NCBI GenBank assembly: GCA_900469475.1
Contig: UBXG01000001.1
Coordinates: 96,319 to 160,318 of the forward strand
Source: Hyphomicrobiales bacterium
GTDB lineage: Bacteria; Pseudomonadota; Alphaproteobacteria; Rhizobiales; Rhizobiaceae
Length of the DNA stretch: 64,000 bases
Direction of reading: 5' to 3'
Shown: positions 25,160 to 32,890 of the stretch, in pieces
Layout of the letters: every line of letters starts with the position of its first letter
Position numbering within the stretch: the stretch's first letter is position 1
The notes under the pieces: model-generated
Told to the model about the DNA's origin: nothing
The model's input: the letters and a program-made list of their open reading frames with translations, nothing else
The model's database searches: none
Position numbers and translations under genes: made by a program

Positions 25160-25874
25160 GAGCCCCTCCGAAATAAGCTTCGCCAATCGCTTCGCGCGAG
25201 ACGTCAGCCGATCGGCCGGTGAGGCTGACGTGTCCCTCAAGCATGCAGTAGAGCCGGTTCGACGAGGAGCGAGCGAGCCCCACGTCCTGCTCCACCAGCA
25301 CGATCGCCGTACCGGTTTCACAGATCGACGGCAGCGCCTGGTAGATTTCCTTCACCACCTTCGGTGCCAGGCCGAGGCTGATTTCGTCACACAGAAGTAC
25401 GCGCGGCTGGCTGAGCAACGCCCTGCCGATCGCCACCATCTGCTGCTGCCCGCCAGACAGGGATTCCACAGGCACGGCCTGCTTTTCCTTCAGGAGCGGA
25501 AAGAGCGCGAACAAGCGCTCCAGCGTCCAGCCAACGGCAGCGGATTTGCCGGCGTGGTCGATGGCGACGCGCAGATTGTCGATCACCGACATGCCGACAA
25601 AGAGGCGACGGCCCTCGGGCACGATCGCTACGCCGTCGGCCACCATCCGATGCGGCTTGGCGCCTCCGACCGGCCGGCCATCGAGCTGTACCATGCCTGG
25701 CGCAACGCTCAGAAGGCCCATGATCGATTTCAGAAGCGTCGACTTGCCGGCACCATTGGCCCCGATCAGGGCGACGACCTCGCCCGCGGCAATCTCGAAG
25801 TCGATACCGTAAAGAGCCTGAAAATCGCCGTAGTGAGCGACCAGTCCGTGTGTGGAAAGCAGTGCTGCACTCAT
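25146..25874 (-). CDS. Liv-type ABC ATPase, LivF family (aromatic importer 2)
   Basis: A 242-residue ATPase: Walker A GANGAGKST, signature LSGGQQQMVAIGRAL, Walker B VLLCDEISLGLAP. The start overlaps the LivG stop by four bases and the stop overlaps LivH by 14 bases, so the set is tightly coupled. Confidence 0.87.
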   Translation of the reverse strand: MSAALLSTHGLVAHYGDFQALYGIDFEIAAGEVVALIGANGAGKSTLLKSIMGLLSVAPGMVQLDGRPVGGAKPHRMVADGVAIVPEGRRLFVGMSVIDNLRVAIDHAGKSAAVGWTLERLFALFPLLKEKQAVPVESLSGGQQQMVAIGRALLSQPRVLLCDEISLGLAPKVVKEIYQALPSICETGTAIVLVEQDVGLARSSSNRLYCMLEGHVSLTGRSADVSREAIGEAYFGGAHAVA

Positions 25875-26599
25875 GCCTCGACCCCCATATAGACCCTTCG
25901 CACCCCCGGACTTTGGATGACTTCGGCCGGCACACCTTCCGCGATCTTCTCCCCGAAATTCAGCACCAGCATGCGGTCGGCAACGGCGAGCAGCGCGTGC
26001 AGCACATGTTCGATCCAGACGATGGTGACGCCACTGTCGCGGATGCGGCGAATAAGCGAGACGAGCGCCCTTCCCTCCTCGTCGGTAAGCCCACCAGCAA
26101 TCTCGTCGAGCAACAGGAGCTTCGGCGACGAGGCGAGCGCACGCGCGAGTTCCAGCCGCTTACGGTCGAGCAGCGTCAGCGAGCCGGCCGAACGGTTCGC
26201 CTTGTCGGACAGCTCGCAAGCCCTGAGGATCTCCGCGCAACGTCGATAGCTCTCGGCATCCTTGGCGCCGCTGCCGAAAAAGGCGGCGACGAGCAGGTTC
26301 TCGAAGGTCGTCATACCGACATAGGGACGCGGGATCTGGTAGGTCCGGCCGATGCCGATCTTGCAACGGCGATAGGGCGGCTGGCCAACGAGTTTCTGAT
26401 CGTCAAAGATCAACTCGCCGCCATCGACGCGCATGTCGCCGCTGATCAGGTTGAACAGGGTTGTCTTGCCGGCGCCATTCGGCCCGACGATGCCCAGAAC
26501 CTCACCAGAGCTGACCGTAAAACTCACCTCGTGCAAGACCTTGAGGGCCCCGAACGATTTGCTGAGGTCGCGTGCCTCGAGTAGTACGCCGTTTTCCAT
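25871..26599 (-). CDS. Liv-type ABC ATPase, LivG family (aromatic importer 2)
   Basis: A 242-residue ATPase: Walker A GPNGAGKTT, LivG block GIGRTYQIPRPYVGMTTFEN, signature region LTLLDRKRLELARAL and Walker B KLLLLDEIAGGL. ATG 26599 is preceded by GGAGGAG at short spacing; the open frame to 26725 is not supported. A 133-base gap separates it from the binding-protein gene. Confidence 0.85.
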   Translation of the reverse strand: MENGVLLEARDLSKSFGALKVLHEVSFTVSSGEVLGIVGPNGAGKTTLFNLISGDMRVDGGELIFDDQKLVGQPPYRRCKIGIGRTYQIPRPYVGMTTFENLLVAAFFGSGAKDAESYRRCAEILRACELSDKANRSAGSLTLLDRKRLELARALASSPKLLLLDEIAGGLTDEEGRALVSLIRRIRDSGVTIVWIEHVLHALLAVADRMLVLNFGEKIAEGVPAEVIQSPGVRRVYMGVEA

Positions 26600-26732
26600 G
26601 CTCCTCCACCCCGGCTTTTTTGCCGCCGGCGGCGCGTTTAGGCGCCCCCTTCCGATCCTCCGTCCAATCCGCCCCGGCCCGATCGCATCGAGCAAGAGCG
26701 GCATCTCGCTTTGCCTTGGCTTCACGCCTTGC

Positions 26733-28034
26733 TTAGGCAGTCCGCCAGGGCAGCGGCACGATCTTGCGTTCCGGCTGGAAGAGCTTGTTGACGGTATTGT
26801 CGACGATCTTCAGGTCGTAGGGCCACTTGTCGCCCTTGACCCATTGCCCGCCGAAAATCGGTGAGGTCGCCACATTTTGGTGCGGTCCCTTGGCAAAATT
26901 GACCGGGCCGATCAGTGTCTGCATGTTGGTGGCAACAACCGCCTCGAGGTTGGCGGCGCGGTCGAGCGGGTTCTTGGAACGCTTGAGAACGTCGATCGCC
27001 ACTTCGAGGATAGCGTGGCTGTAGCCGAGCGGCTGCGTCCACTGCTTCTTCTTTTCCGCTTCCCACTGATCTGCGAGATCCCGGCTCACCTGACCGGTCA
27101 GCGTCGACTTGAATGGAAAGGCCGGTGTCCACCAGACTTCCGAAGACATACCCTCACCGAGCGAGCCCATGGCTTCCACGCCCGAGGCGAAGAGCAACGC
27201 GGCCGCGACCGTAATCGCCTTCGGCTTATAGCCCTGCTGGGCGCACTGGTTGACGAAGGTCTTCAAATCGGCCGGATAGGCGATACCGCCGATGATATCG
27301 CAGTTCGCTTGCTTGAAAGCCGATATTTGCGCCGAAAAATCGTTGGTGCGCGGCTGGAAGAAGCCGGGAACGACGATTTCGAAGCCGGCTTTCTTGGTAG
27401 GGGCAGGCAGGCCGTAATCCATGTTGCCCCATGTTTCACCATCCGCGTTCTGCGGAAACAGCATGCCGACCTTGCGGTTGCTTTCCAGCGTGTTCCAGAG
27501 GCCGACATAGGTGTTCAGCGCTTCGTCCAGGCCCCAGAAGAAGTGATAGGTCCACTTGAACGGCTTGTCTTTGCCACCGCGCGGAAAGATGATCGCCTGC
27601 CAGGGCGCGCCCGTCGAGATGCAGGGGCATTCATTGAGTTCAGCCTGATCGGCAGCAGGACTTACCGTATCGGTCGTCGACGCCGGCAGCAGCAGGTGAA
27701 CGCCCTCATTGAGAATGAGATCGCCGGCAACTTCCGCGGACTTGTTGGGGTCCGACTGGCTGTCGCGGATCAGGAATTCGACATTGAAGTGGCCGGCCGC
27801 CGTATCCAGCCCGCCCTTGAGTTGCTCCTTGATCTTTTCCAGCGCCCAGCCGTCGGTCTCACCGAAAAGGGCGAGAGGCCCGGTCGCTGGCGTGATGAAG
27901 CCGACCTTGATGGTACCGGCCGATTGCGCGCGGGCAATCATCGGCGCAGCGAGCGCCGAGGCAGCAAGGCCAGCGCCTATTCCCTTCAGCACCGTGCGGC
28001 GCGAAGGCATCGACAAACTGCTTTTCGATTCCAT
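26733..28034 (-). CDS. Liv-type periplasmic binding protein (aromatic importer 2)
   Basis: A 433-residue Peripla_BP_6-type binding protein. Its N terminus carries PSRRTVLKGIGAGLAASALA, a good twin-arginine (Tat) signal, with cleavage expected about residue 36-37 (ARA). The mature protein starts TIKVGFITPATGPLALFGET. Shared blocks with the other binding protein include DSQSDPNKSAEVAGDLI, CPCISTGAPWQ and YHFFWGLDEA, so the two importers have a common aromatic-type ancestor. GGAGG precedes ATG 28034. The ligand is inferred to be a phenolic because the operon encodes side-chain and ring-oxidising enzymes and is next to a phenol-sensor-like regulator. Confidence 0.85.
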   Translation of the reverse strand: MESKSSLSMPSRRTVLKGIGAGLAASALAAPMIARAQSAGTIKVGFITPATGPLALFGETDGWALEKIKEQLKGGLDTAAGHFNVEFLIRDSQSDPNKSAEVAGDLILNEGVHLLLPASTTDTVSPAADQAELNECPCISTGAPWQAIIFPRGGKDKPFKWTYHFFWGLDEALNTYVGLWNTLESNRKVGMLFPQNADGETWGNMDYGLPAPTKKAGFEIVVPGFFQPRTNDFSAQISAFKQANCDIIGGIAYPADLKTFVNQCAQQGYKPKAITVAAALLFASGVEAMGSLGEGMSSEVWWTPAFPFKSTLTGQVSRDLADQWEAEKKKQWTQPLGYSHAILEVAIDVLKRSKNPLDRAANLEAVVATNMQTLIGPVNFAKGPHQNVATSPIFGGQWVKGDKWPYDLKIVDNTVNKLFQPERKIVPLPWRTA

Positions 28035-28103
28035 TATTTTATCCTCCCTCTGAATCTCACTCGCCGGCTGCGATTTCCTCCTCCCGCATCCGGCAAAGTT
28101 CAT

Positions 28104-28922
28104 TTATTTGATGCGGTGCATCGAACCTCCGTCGATGACAATTTGGCTGCCTGTGACGTAGGACGAGCAGGGCGACGCTAGATAGAGAGCAAGCCCCTTG
28201 ATATCCTCGGGATCACCGATCCGCCCGATCAGCGACTGCTGTTCGAACGCCTTGCGGTCCGCCGGTATTCGCAGCCTGCCGCCGGCAATGTTGGTCATGA
28301 AGGGACCAGGCGAGATACAGTTGACGAGAATACCGAACTGCCCCAATTCCATCGCCATCTGGCGTACGAAATGGTCGACGCCTGCCTTGGCTGGCATATA
28401 GGGCGTACCGACGATTGCCTCATTGATCTGAGCAGCGATGGACGAGGTGACGATGATACGACCGCCTCCCGTCGCCTTCATATGGCGGGCCGCATGCTTG
28501 ACGGTTGTATAGACCGAGGAGAGATTGACCTCGATCACTCGATCCCAGTGATGATCGTCGAGAACATCGATGGCTCCGTCCTTGAGCCGCTCGCCTGTTG
28601 TAGACAGAAAGCCAGGCCCGGCATCGATTCCGGCATTTGCAAAGACGACGTCGATCCGTCCATGACGCTCGGCCACGGCATCGAAAGCAGCCGCCATGGT
28701 CGCCCGATCCGAGACATCGATCTCCAGACCGCAGACTTCAGCTCCATCTCGGGCGATTTCCGCCACCACACGGTCGAGATTGTCCGCATCCATATCGAAA
28801 ATGCAGACACGCGCTCCATTGTCCGCCATTACCTCCGCATAGGCCCGTCCTATGCCACTCGCACCGCCGGTCACAATGACCGATTTGCCGCGAACATCGA
28901 ACATATCCTGCAAGCTCGTCAT
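28104..28922 (-). CDS. Short-chain dehydrogenase/reductase, first gene of operon 2
   Basis: A 272-residue classical SDR. NAD(P) motif TGGASGIGRAYAE at about 18-30; DMDADNL after the second strand suggests NAD preference. The NAG motif is in FANAGIDAG, the catalytic Ser in VTSSIAAQ and the Tyr-Lys pair in PYMPAKAG. The C-terminal end is VTGSQIVIDGGSMHRIK. GAGG precedes ATG 28922. As the first gene of the ten-gene operon it probably oxidises an alcohol or reduces a ketone of the aromatic substrate. Confidence 0.85.
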   Translation of the reverse strand: MTSLQDMFDVRGKSVIVTGGASGIGRAYAEVMADNGARVCIFDMDADNLDRVVAEIARDGAEVCGLEIDVSDRATMAAAFDAVAERHGRIDVVFANAGIDAGPGFLSTTGERLKDGAIDVLDDHHWDRVIEVNLSSVYTTVKHAARHMKATGGGRIIVTSSIAAQINEAIVGTPYMPAKAGVDHFVRQMAMELGQFGILVNCISPGPFMTNIAGGRLRIPADRKAFEQQSLIGRIGDPEDIKGLALYLASPCSSYVTGSQIVIDGGSMHRIK

Positions 28923-29065
28923 TTTTCCTCCCGTGCCGCCAGGGGCGGCATGCCCGAGCCTTGGCTCGAACTCCTCCATTCTGCCTTGCCCTCCCCGACG
29001 CAGCAGAATTGGTTCATTAGGACGAGAAATCTGAGCGGCCTGTCAAATAACACTGACAGCGAACG

Positions 29066-29080
29066 CGGAGAAGTTCTCCG
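29066..29080. promoter_or_regulatory. 15-bp perfect palindrome, probable activator site
   Basis: CGGAGAAGTTCTCCG is self-complementary around the central G. Its distance upstream of the candidate -35 of operon 2 is that of a class I/II activator site. Binding by the adjacent XylR-like protein is inferred. Confidence 0.5.
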
Positions 29081-29170
29081 GGTAAACTCCAATAACTTGA
29101 AACAGAACGATATTCTTTAAAAGAACTCACCTTCCTACGTGGACTTGTCAAGGCGACCACTTGCTGAAAA

Positions 29171-29187
29171 GATGAAGTGACTTCATC
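29171..29187. promoter_or_regulatory. 17-bp inverted repeat upstream of the regulator
   Basis: GATGAAG-TGA-CTTCATC has exact 7-base arms. It lies 64 bases before the regulator start and could be a second binding site or an autoregulatory operator. Confidence 0.4.
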
Positions 29188-29199
29188 AAATCATAAAGC

Positions 29200-29221
29200 G
29201 GCCATCCTAAAAAGGATGGCC
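29200..29221 (+). promoter_or_regulatory. Strong hairpin in the leader of the phenol-sensor regulator
   Basis: GGCCATCCT (29200-29208), loop AAAA, AGGATGGCC (29213-29221) form a perfect 9-bp stem 29 bases before the ATG. No T run follows on the + strand, so it is more likely a leader structure affecting translation or mRNA stability than a terminator. Confidence 0.45.
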
Positions 29222-29250
29222 GAACCGCTCGCTACGCAGAAGAGGTATTG

Positions 29251-30858
29251 ATGCAGGGATTGGTCGAATCTTCGAGAATGCTGGATCGAGGCGGCAATCC
29301 GACCGTCCGGCAGCTTCTCTCCGGCCTGGTCTTCAATCCGAATGACGGAACGATCCAGCTGAATGGCGCGCGCATCGTTATGCAGCGCGCATCCGCCCTT
29401 TCCGATCTGAGGCGGGAACTCGTGCGCTTGCTCGGCGAGAAGGAGGCGCGCGTCTTCCTTTTGCGCCTGGGCTTCATGTCCGGCCGGTCGGACGCACGCT
29501 TCGTGCGCGCCGGCTGGCCAAATCTTGACATAGGCGATGCCTTCACGGCCGGGACGCGGCTGCATACCTTCAGCGGCGTGGTGCGTGTCGAGACCGTCTT
29601 CAACACCTACGACTTTCGCAAAAAGCGATTTTCTGCCGAATTCCTTTGGCGCGACAGCGTCGAAGCCGCCGAATTTAGTAAGACGCGACTGGCATCTGAA
29701 CCCGTTTGCTGGACGCAGCTTGGCTACGCTTCAGGTTATGCCAGCGAGTTCTTTGATACGCTGATCGTGTACAAGGAGATCGAATGCGCGGCGCAGGGCC
29801 ACAGCCATTGCCGGGTAGTCGGAAAGCCAGCCGATGGCTGGGGCCTCAACGATCCAGAGGTGATGCTTTTCCGCGAGCGTATCGATGTTGCCGACGACAT
29901 CAGCACCGTCCCTGCTTCGCGCAGCAGCGCCGCGCGCGCTGCCAGCACATCCCTCTCCAGCCTCGACCGCCTGATACTTATGCCGGTGCGCGACCGACTC
30001 GACCGCCTCGCGGCCACAACCCTGCCCGTGCTGATAACCGGTGCGCCGGGGACGGGACGCGGCATTGCCGCGCGCTATCTGCATCGCGGATCTGCTGCCA
30101 CTGCCACCAATCTACGGCGGGTAGTTGGGATGCAAGTCGACCTTGCGCTTTGCGCCGAGCTCGCACGACCGGTTAAGGCAACCCGCCGCGCGCCTCAGCG
30201 CGAGACGATCGTGATCGACGCTGTCGAAACCATACCCGCCGACATTCAACCGCATTTTGCCCGGGCCATCGAGGAGGGCATGGCGGAAGGAGGCCCGCGC
30301 ATTCTTGCGATAGCGGATGACTGCCGGGAATCGGAGATGCCGGCCTTTTCAACCGAGCTTCACTCGGTCTTGTCGCCGCTGCACGTCCGTATGCCACCGT
30401 TGGCCGAGCGGGAAGGCGAGCGGCTAGCACTCGCCCACGCCATGTTACAGGAACTTGCAGTTCGCATGGGGCTAGAGCCTCCAAGCTTTGAGGCAGGCGC
30501 CAAAAAGCTGATCGAGACGCAACTTTGGCCGGGCAATTTGCGCCAGATGCGTGGTGTCCTTATCGCCGTGCTCAATTCGCTGATCACCGGCGCGACGATT
30601 TCCGCCGCTCAGATCGAAATCGCATTGGCGCGTCTTGCTCCCAATCCACGCAATAGCGCCACCGGATCCGGAAAAAGCGCAATCGATCCGAACCAGCTAT
30701 TGGGATCCGACGGATTTTCGCTCAACGCTCTCGAGCACTCCTTGTATGAGATCGCGGTGGTGCAGGCACAAGGGAACCTTTCGGCGGCCGCTCGCATGCT
30801 TGGCCTGACACGAGCGCAGCTTGCCTATCGTATCGACAACGCGCGGCACAGCAAGTAA
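29251..30858 (+). CDS. XylR/DmpR-like regulator with phenol sensor but degenerate AAA+ domain
   Basis: A 535-residue protein of the XylR/DmpR/MopR architecture. The N-terminal activator and V4R sensor (about 15-195) keeps H105 (RLHTFSG) and W133 (EFLWRDS), matching, as I recall, the phenol-binding H106 and W134 of MopR. C153, E176, C179 and C187 have the exact relative spacing of the MopR zinc site. The middle AAA+ domain (about 235-460) is damaged: Walker A reads GAPGTGRG, with Arg (about 270) for Lys; Walker B reads IVIDAVE, with Ala for the second acid; and no GAFTGA loop exists between them. The sensor-2 region WPGNLRQMR and a C-terminal Fis-type helix-turn-helix (from about 498) remain. 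It should therefore not open sigma54 promoters. ATG 29251 has AGAGG 5 bases upstream. Confidence 0.85.
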   Translation: MQGLVESSRMLDRGGNPTVRQLLSGLVFNPNDGTIQLNGARIVMQRASALSDLRRELVRLLGEKEARVFLLRLGFMSGRSDARFVRAGWPNLDIGDAFTAGTRLHTFSGVVRVETVFNTYDFRKKRFSAEFLWRDSVEAAEFSKTRLASEPVCWTQLGYASGYASEFFDTLIVYKEIECAAQGHSHCRVVGKPADGWGLNDPEVMLFRERIDVADDISTVPASRSSAARAASTSLSSLDRLILMPVRDRLDRLAATTLPVLITGAPGTGRGIAARYLHRGSAATATNLRRVVGMQVDLALCAELARPVKATRRAPQRETIVIDAVETIPADIQPHFARAIEEGMAEGGPRILAIADDCRESEMPAFSTELHSVLSPLHVRMPPLAEREGERLALAHAMLQELAVRMGLEPPSFEAGAKKLIETQLWPGNLRQMRGVLIAVLNSLITGATISAAQIEIALARLAPNPRNSATGSGKSAIDPNQLLGSDGFSLNALEHSLYEIAVVQAQGNLSAAARMLGLTRAQLAYRIDNARHSK

Positions 30859-30875
30859 GGGCTAAGCCGTAGCCC
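30859..30875 (+). terminator. Hairpin directly after the regulator stop
   Basis: GGGCTA, loop AGCCG, TAGCCC start at the first base after the TAA stop. No T run follows. It is a weak candidate terminator. Confidence 0.35.
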
Positions 30876-31187
30876 ATGATGGCTCGGTTCCAGCCTACGC
30901 CGATTTCGAAACTGCTCTTGCGTTGGATGACGCGGAAGTCCGGGGCGTCTTCGCTCGCCGCTTGGCCGCAGACGCTGTGTGGATCTGATTGATCGCCGCC
31001 GTGGGGAGAAGCATATCCACCAGCACCCCGGCGCATCCACCATAGGGTCGTGGCGACTTCTATCCAAGACGACCGCGCCCGCTTGCATCCTTCCGGCAAC
31101 GTCGCGGCACTTTCGATCAAGCCGGCAAGTTCATAATCAACTTTTCCATCGAGAAGTCCCGCGTCAAACTCCCCCATGGTAGATGCG
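30859..31187. other. Convergent intergenic region without a supported gene
   Basis: These 329 bases lie between the convergent XylR-like and kinase genes. One frame on the - strand is open across the whole region and into both neighbours, but it lacks a ribosome binding site and any family feature. A decayed gene fragment cannot be excluded. Only the small hairpin at its left edge is notable. Confidence 0.35.
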
Positions 31188-32879
31188 TCATTGTCGATAG
31201 CCAGCCGGCGATGCGCTGGCCGGTCGCTTGTCCAGTGCGTGCTGTTCAGATAGATCGCTGCGACCTGCCAGATATTCAAACAACCGAGCGACCGCTTCCG
31301 CGCCGGGATCGATGTGGCCCTCAAGTTGCTTGGCATTGATGTAGGCGGCGCGTCCGGCCTTGGCATGGACGAGCGTGGCGGTCATGTCTGCGCCGGCGCG
31401 AGCTGCATGCGCCGCTGCTGCCAAACCGCCGTTGAGCGCATCCAGGGCCGGCAAGAGAGCATCGACCATGGTTCGGTCTCCCAGACGAGCACCGCCGATC
31501 TCCTGCATGCGGTAAAGCCCGGCCTGCAGCGCCTCGCGAATGGCGAGCCCACTCGACGCTCCATCGCCGGCAGCTGCAAAGAAGATCGCTAGAAGCACCC
31601 CCGACGATCCGCCCATGGTCTGACTGAGTTCCTGCCCCATAGCCCGGAAGAGTTGCGTATAGTCTGAAAGAGGAAGGCGGTCGAGCGCGTCGATAAGCGC
31701 GCGTGCCGCGCCGGCCAAGGTCGACCCCGTATCACCGTCTCCCGACTTCGCGTCAAGCGCGTTCAGATCCATCTCTGAGAGAATGAGAAGATTGCAGCAA
31801 TCCATCAAAAACTGGCGGGTAGGCTCGTGTCTCGATGCGAGAGGAGCAATCGGCGTCAGCCCATCCGGGAGTGCAAGCGCCGCGGCCGGTTTGATCGCTG
31901 CCAAGCCTGGCCAAGCCGGTAGCGCGACCGGCTTGGCCAACAGCGCCAGTTCTTTCTTGTCGGCAGGAAAGACCGAGATAGAGAAGCCGTGCATGTCAAG
32001 CGACGTCATCATCGCAGCAGGTCCGATCAAGTGCGAGATCTTTCCTGAAATAGCCGATCGGGCAATTTCGTGGACAATGACCGACATCTCCAGCATCGAT
32101 GCACCGCCCAGATTATTCACGAGTACGACATGGGGCCTATCATCCATGGTTGCCGCAAGACGCTCAACCATGGCGGCAACCGCAGCTCGGACGCCGGTAT
32201 ACTCTACCAGCTCGACACCGGCCTCGCCGTGGATGCCGAGCCCGAGTTCGGCGCGGCCTTCCGGAATCCTATGTTCCTTCGGCGAACCAGGCACGGTGCA
32301 TGTGTCGAGCGACATTCCGATCGACCGCGTACCCGCAATGACATGGCGCGCGGCCTCAGTGATAGTCTCCAGATCAGCATCGTTCTCCGACAAGGCTCCC
32401 GCGATCTTGTGAACAAAGAGCGTGCCCGCCACACCGCGAGATTGCGGGAGATGCGGTAACGCGATGTCATCATCTACAATGACCATGCTGACATTCAAGC
32501 CAAAGGCGCGAGCACGCTCCGCCGCCAAACCGAAGTTGAGGCGGTCGCCCGTATAGTTCTTGACGATCAGGAGGCAGCCGGCCGGCCCTGTGACGGACAG
32601 GATACCGGCGAGGATTGCATCGACGCTGGGAGACGCAAAAATATCTCCGCAGACGGCTGCGGTGAGCATCCCCTTGCCGACGAAGCCCGTGTGAGCCGGC
32701 TCATGGCCCGATCCGCCTCCAGAGACGATCGCGACCTTGCTCTTATCCCAATCCGAACGCACGACGACACGGATATGCGGAAAACCATCGAGGCGGCTCA
32801 GGGCGCCCCCCGATGCAACGAGAAGGCCCTCGATTGCTTCGGTGACCGCCTTTTCCCTGCTGTTGAGGAACTGTGACAT
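31188..32879 (-). CDS. Fused dihydroxyacetone (triose/tetrulose) kinase DhaK-DhaL
   Basis: A 563-residue ATP-dependent kinase in the single-chain DhaK-DhaL form. DhaK (about 1-335) has SGGGSGHEPAHTGFVGKGML, KNYTGDRLNFG and the substrate-binding H217 in LGIHGEAG, which forms a hemiaminal with the carbonyl of the sugar. DhaL (about 355-550) binds Mg-ATP through the acidic set in LDAKSGDGDTGSTLA. It phosphorylates dihydroxyacetone or a related short ketose (erythrulose kinases share this form). It is the last gene of the polyol-type ABC operon, 11 bases after the second ATPase gene, with GGGAGG before the ATG. No polyol dehydrogenase is in the operon, so the imported ligand may itself be a ketotriose or ketotetrose. 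Confidence 0.88.
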   Translation of the reverse strand: MSQFLNSREKAVTEAIEGLLVASGGALSRLDGFPHIRVVVRSDWDKSKVAIVSGGGSGHEPAHTGFVGKGMLTAAVCGDIFASPSVDAILAGILSVTGPAGCLLIVKNYTGDRLNFGLAAERARAFGLNVSMVIVDDDIALPHLPQSRGVAGTLFVHKIAGALSENDADLETITEAARHVIAGTRSIGMSLDTCTVPGSPKEHRIPEGRAELGLGIHGEAGVELVEYTGVRAAVAAMVERLAATMDDRPHVVLVNNLGGASMLEMSVIVHEIARSAISGKISHLIGPAAMMTSLDMHGFSISVFPADKKELALLAKPVALPAWPGLAAIKPAAALALPDGLTPIAPLASRHEPTRQFLMDCCNLLILSEMDLNALDAKSGDGDTGSTLAGAARALIDALDRLPLSDYTQLFRAMGQELSQTMGGSSGVLLAIFFAAAGDGASSGLAIREALQAGLYRMQEIGGARLGDRTMVDALLPALDALNGGLAAAAHAARAGADMTATLVHAKAGRAAYINAKQLEGHIDPGAEAVARLFEYLAGRSDLSEQHALDKRPASASPAGYRQ

Positions 32880-32890
32880 TCTCGCCTCCC

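Larger units (their letters stand above)
28923..29250. promoter_or_regulatory. Divergent control region, operon 2 / phenol-sensor regulator
   Basis: These 328 bases contain no gene. On the leftward strand a -35-like TTGACA (complement at 29041-29046) lies about 120 bases before the SDR start, with a weak CCTAAT-like -10. A perfect 15-base palindrome sits about 20 bases upstream of that -35 (29066-29080), and two more inverted repeats lie nearer the regulator. I searched by eye for a sigma54 -24/-12 element (TGGCAC-N5-TTGC) on both strands and found none. Confidence 0.5.

Noticed and set aside
28923..29250. Sigma54 promoter for operon 2.
   Set aside because: By-eye search for TGGCAC-N5-TTGC on both strands gave no acceptable match; a computed motif scan would be decisive.
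30722..31366. A 214-codon open frame on the - strand spanning the gap between the XylR-like and kinase genes.
   Set aside because: It runs antisense through coding sequence at both ends, has no ribosome site and no family feature. A decayed gene in the middle part cannot be excluded but is not supported.
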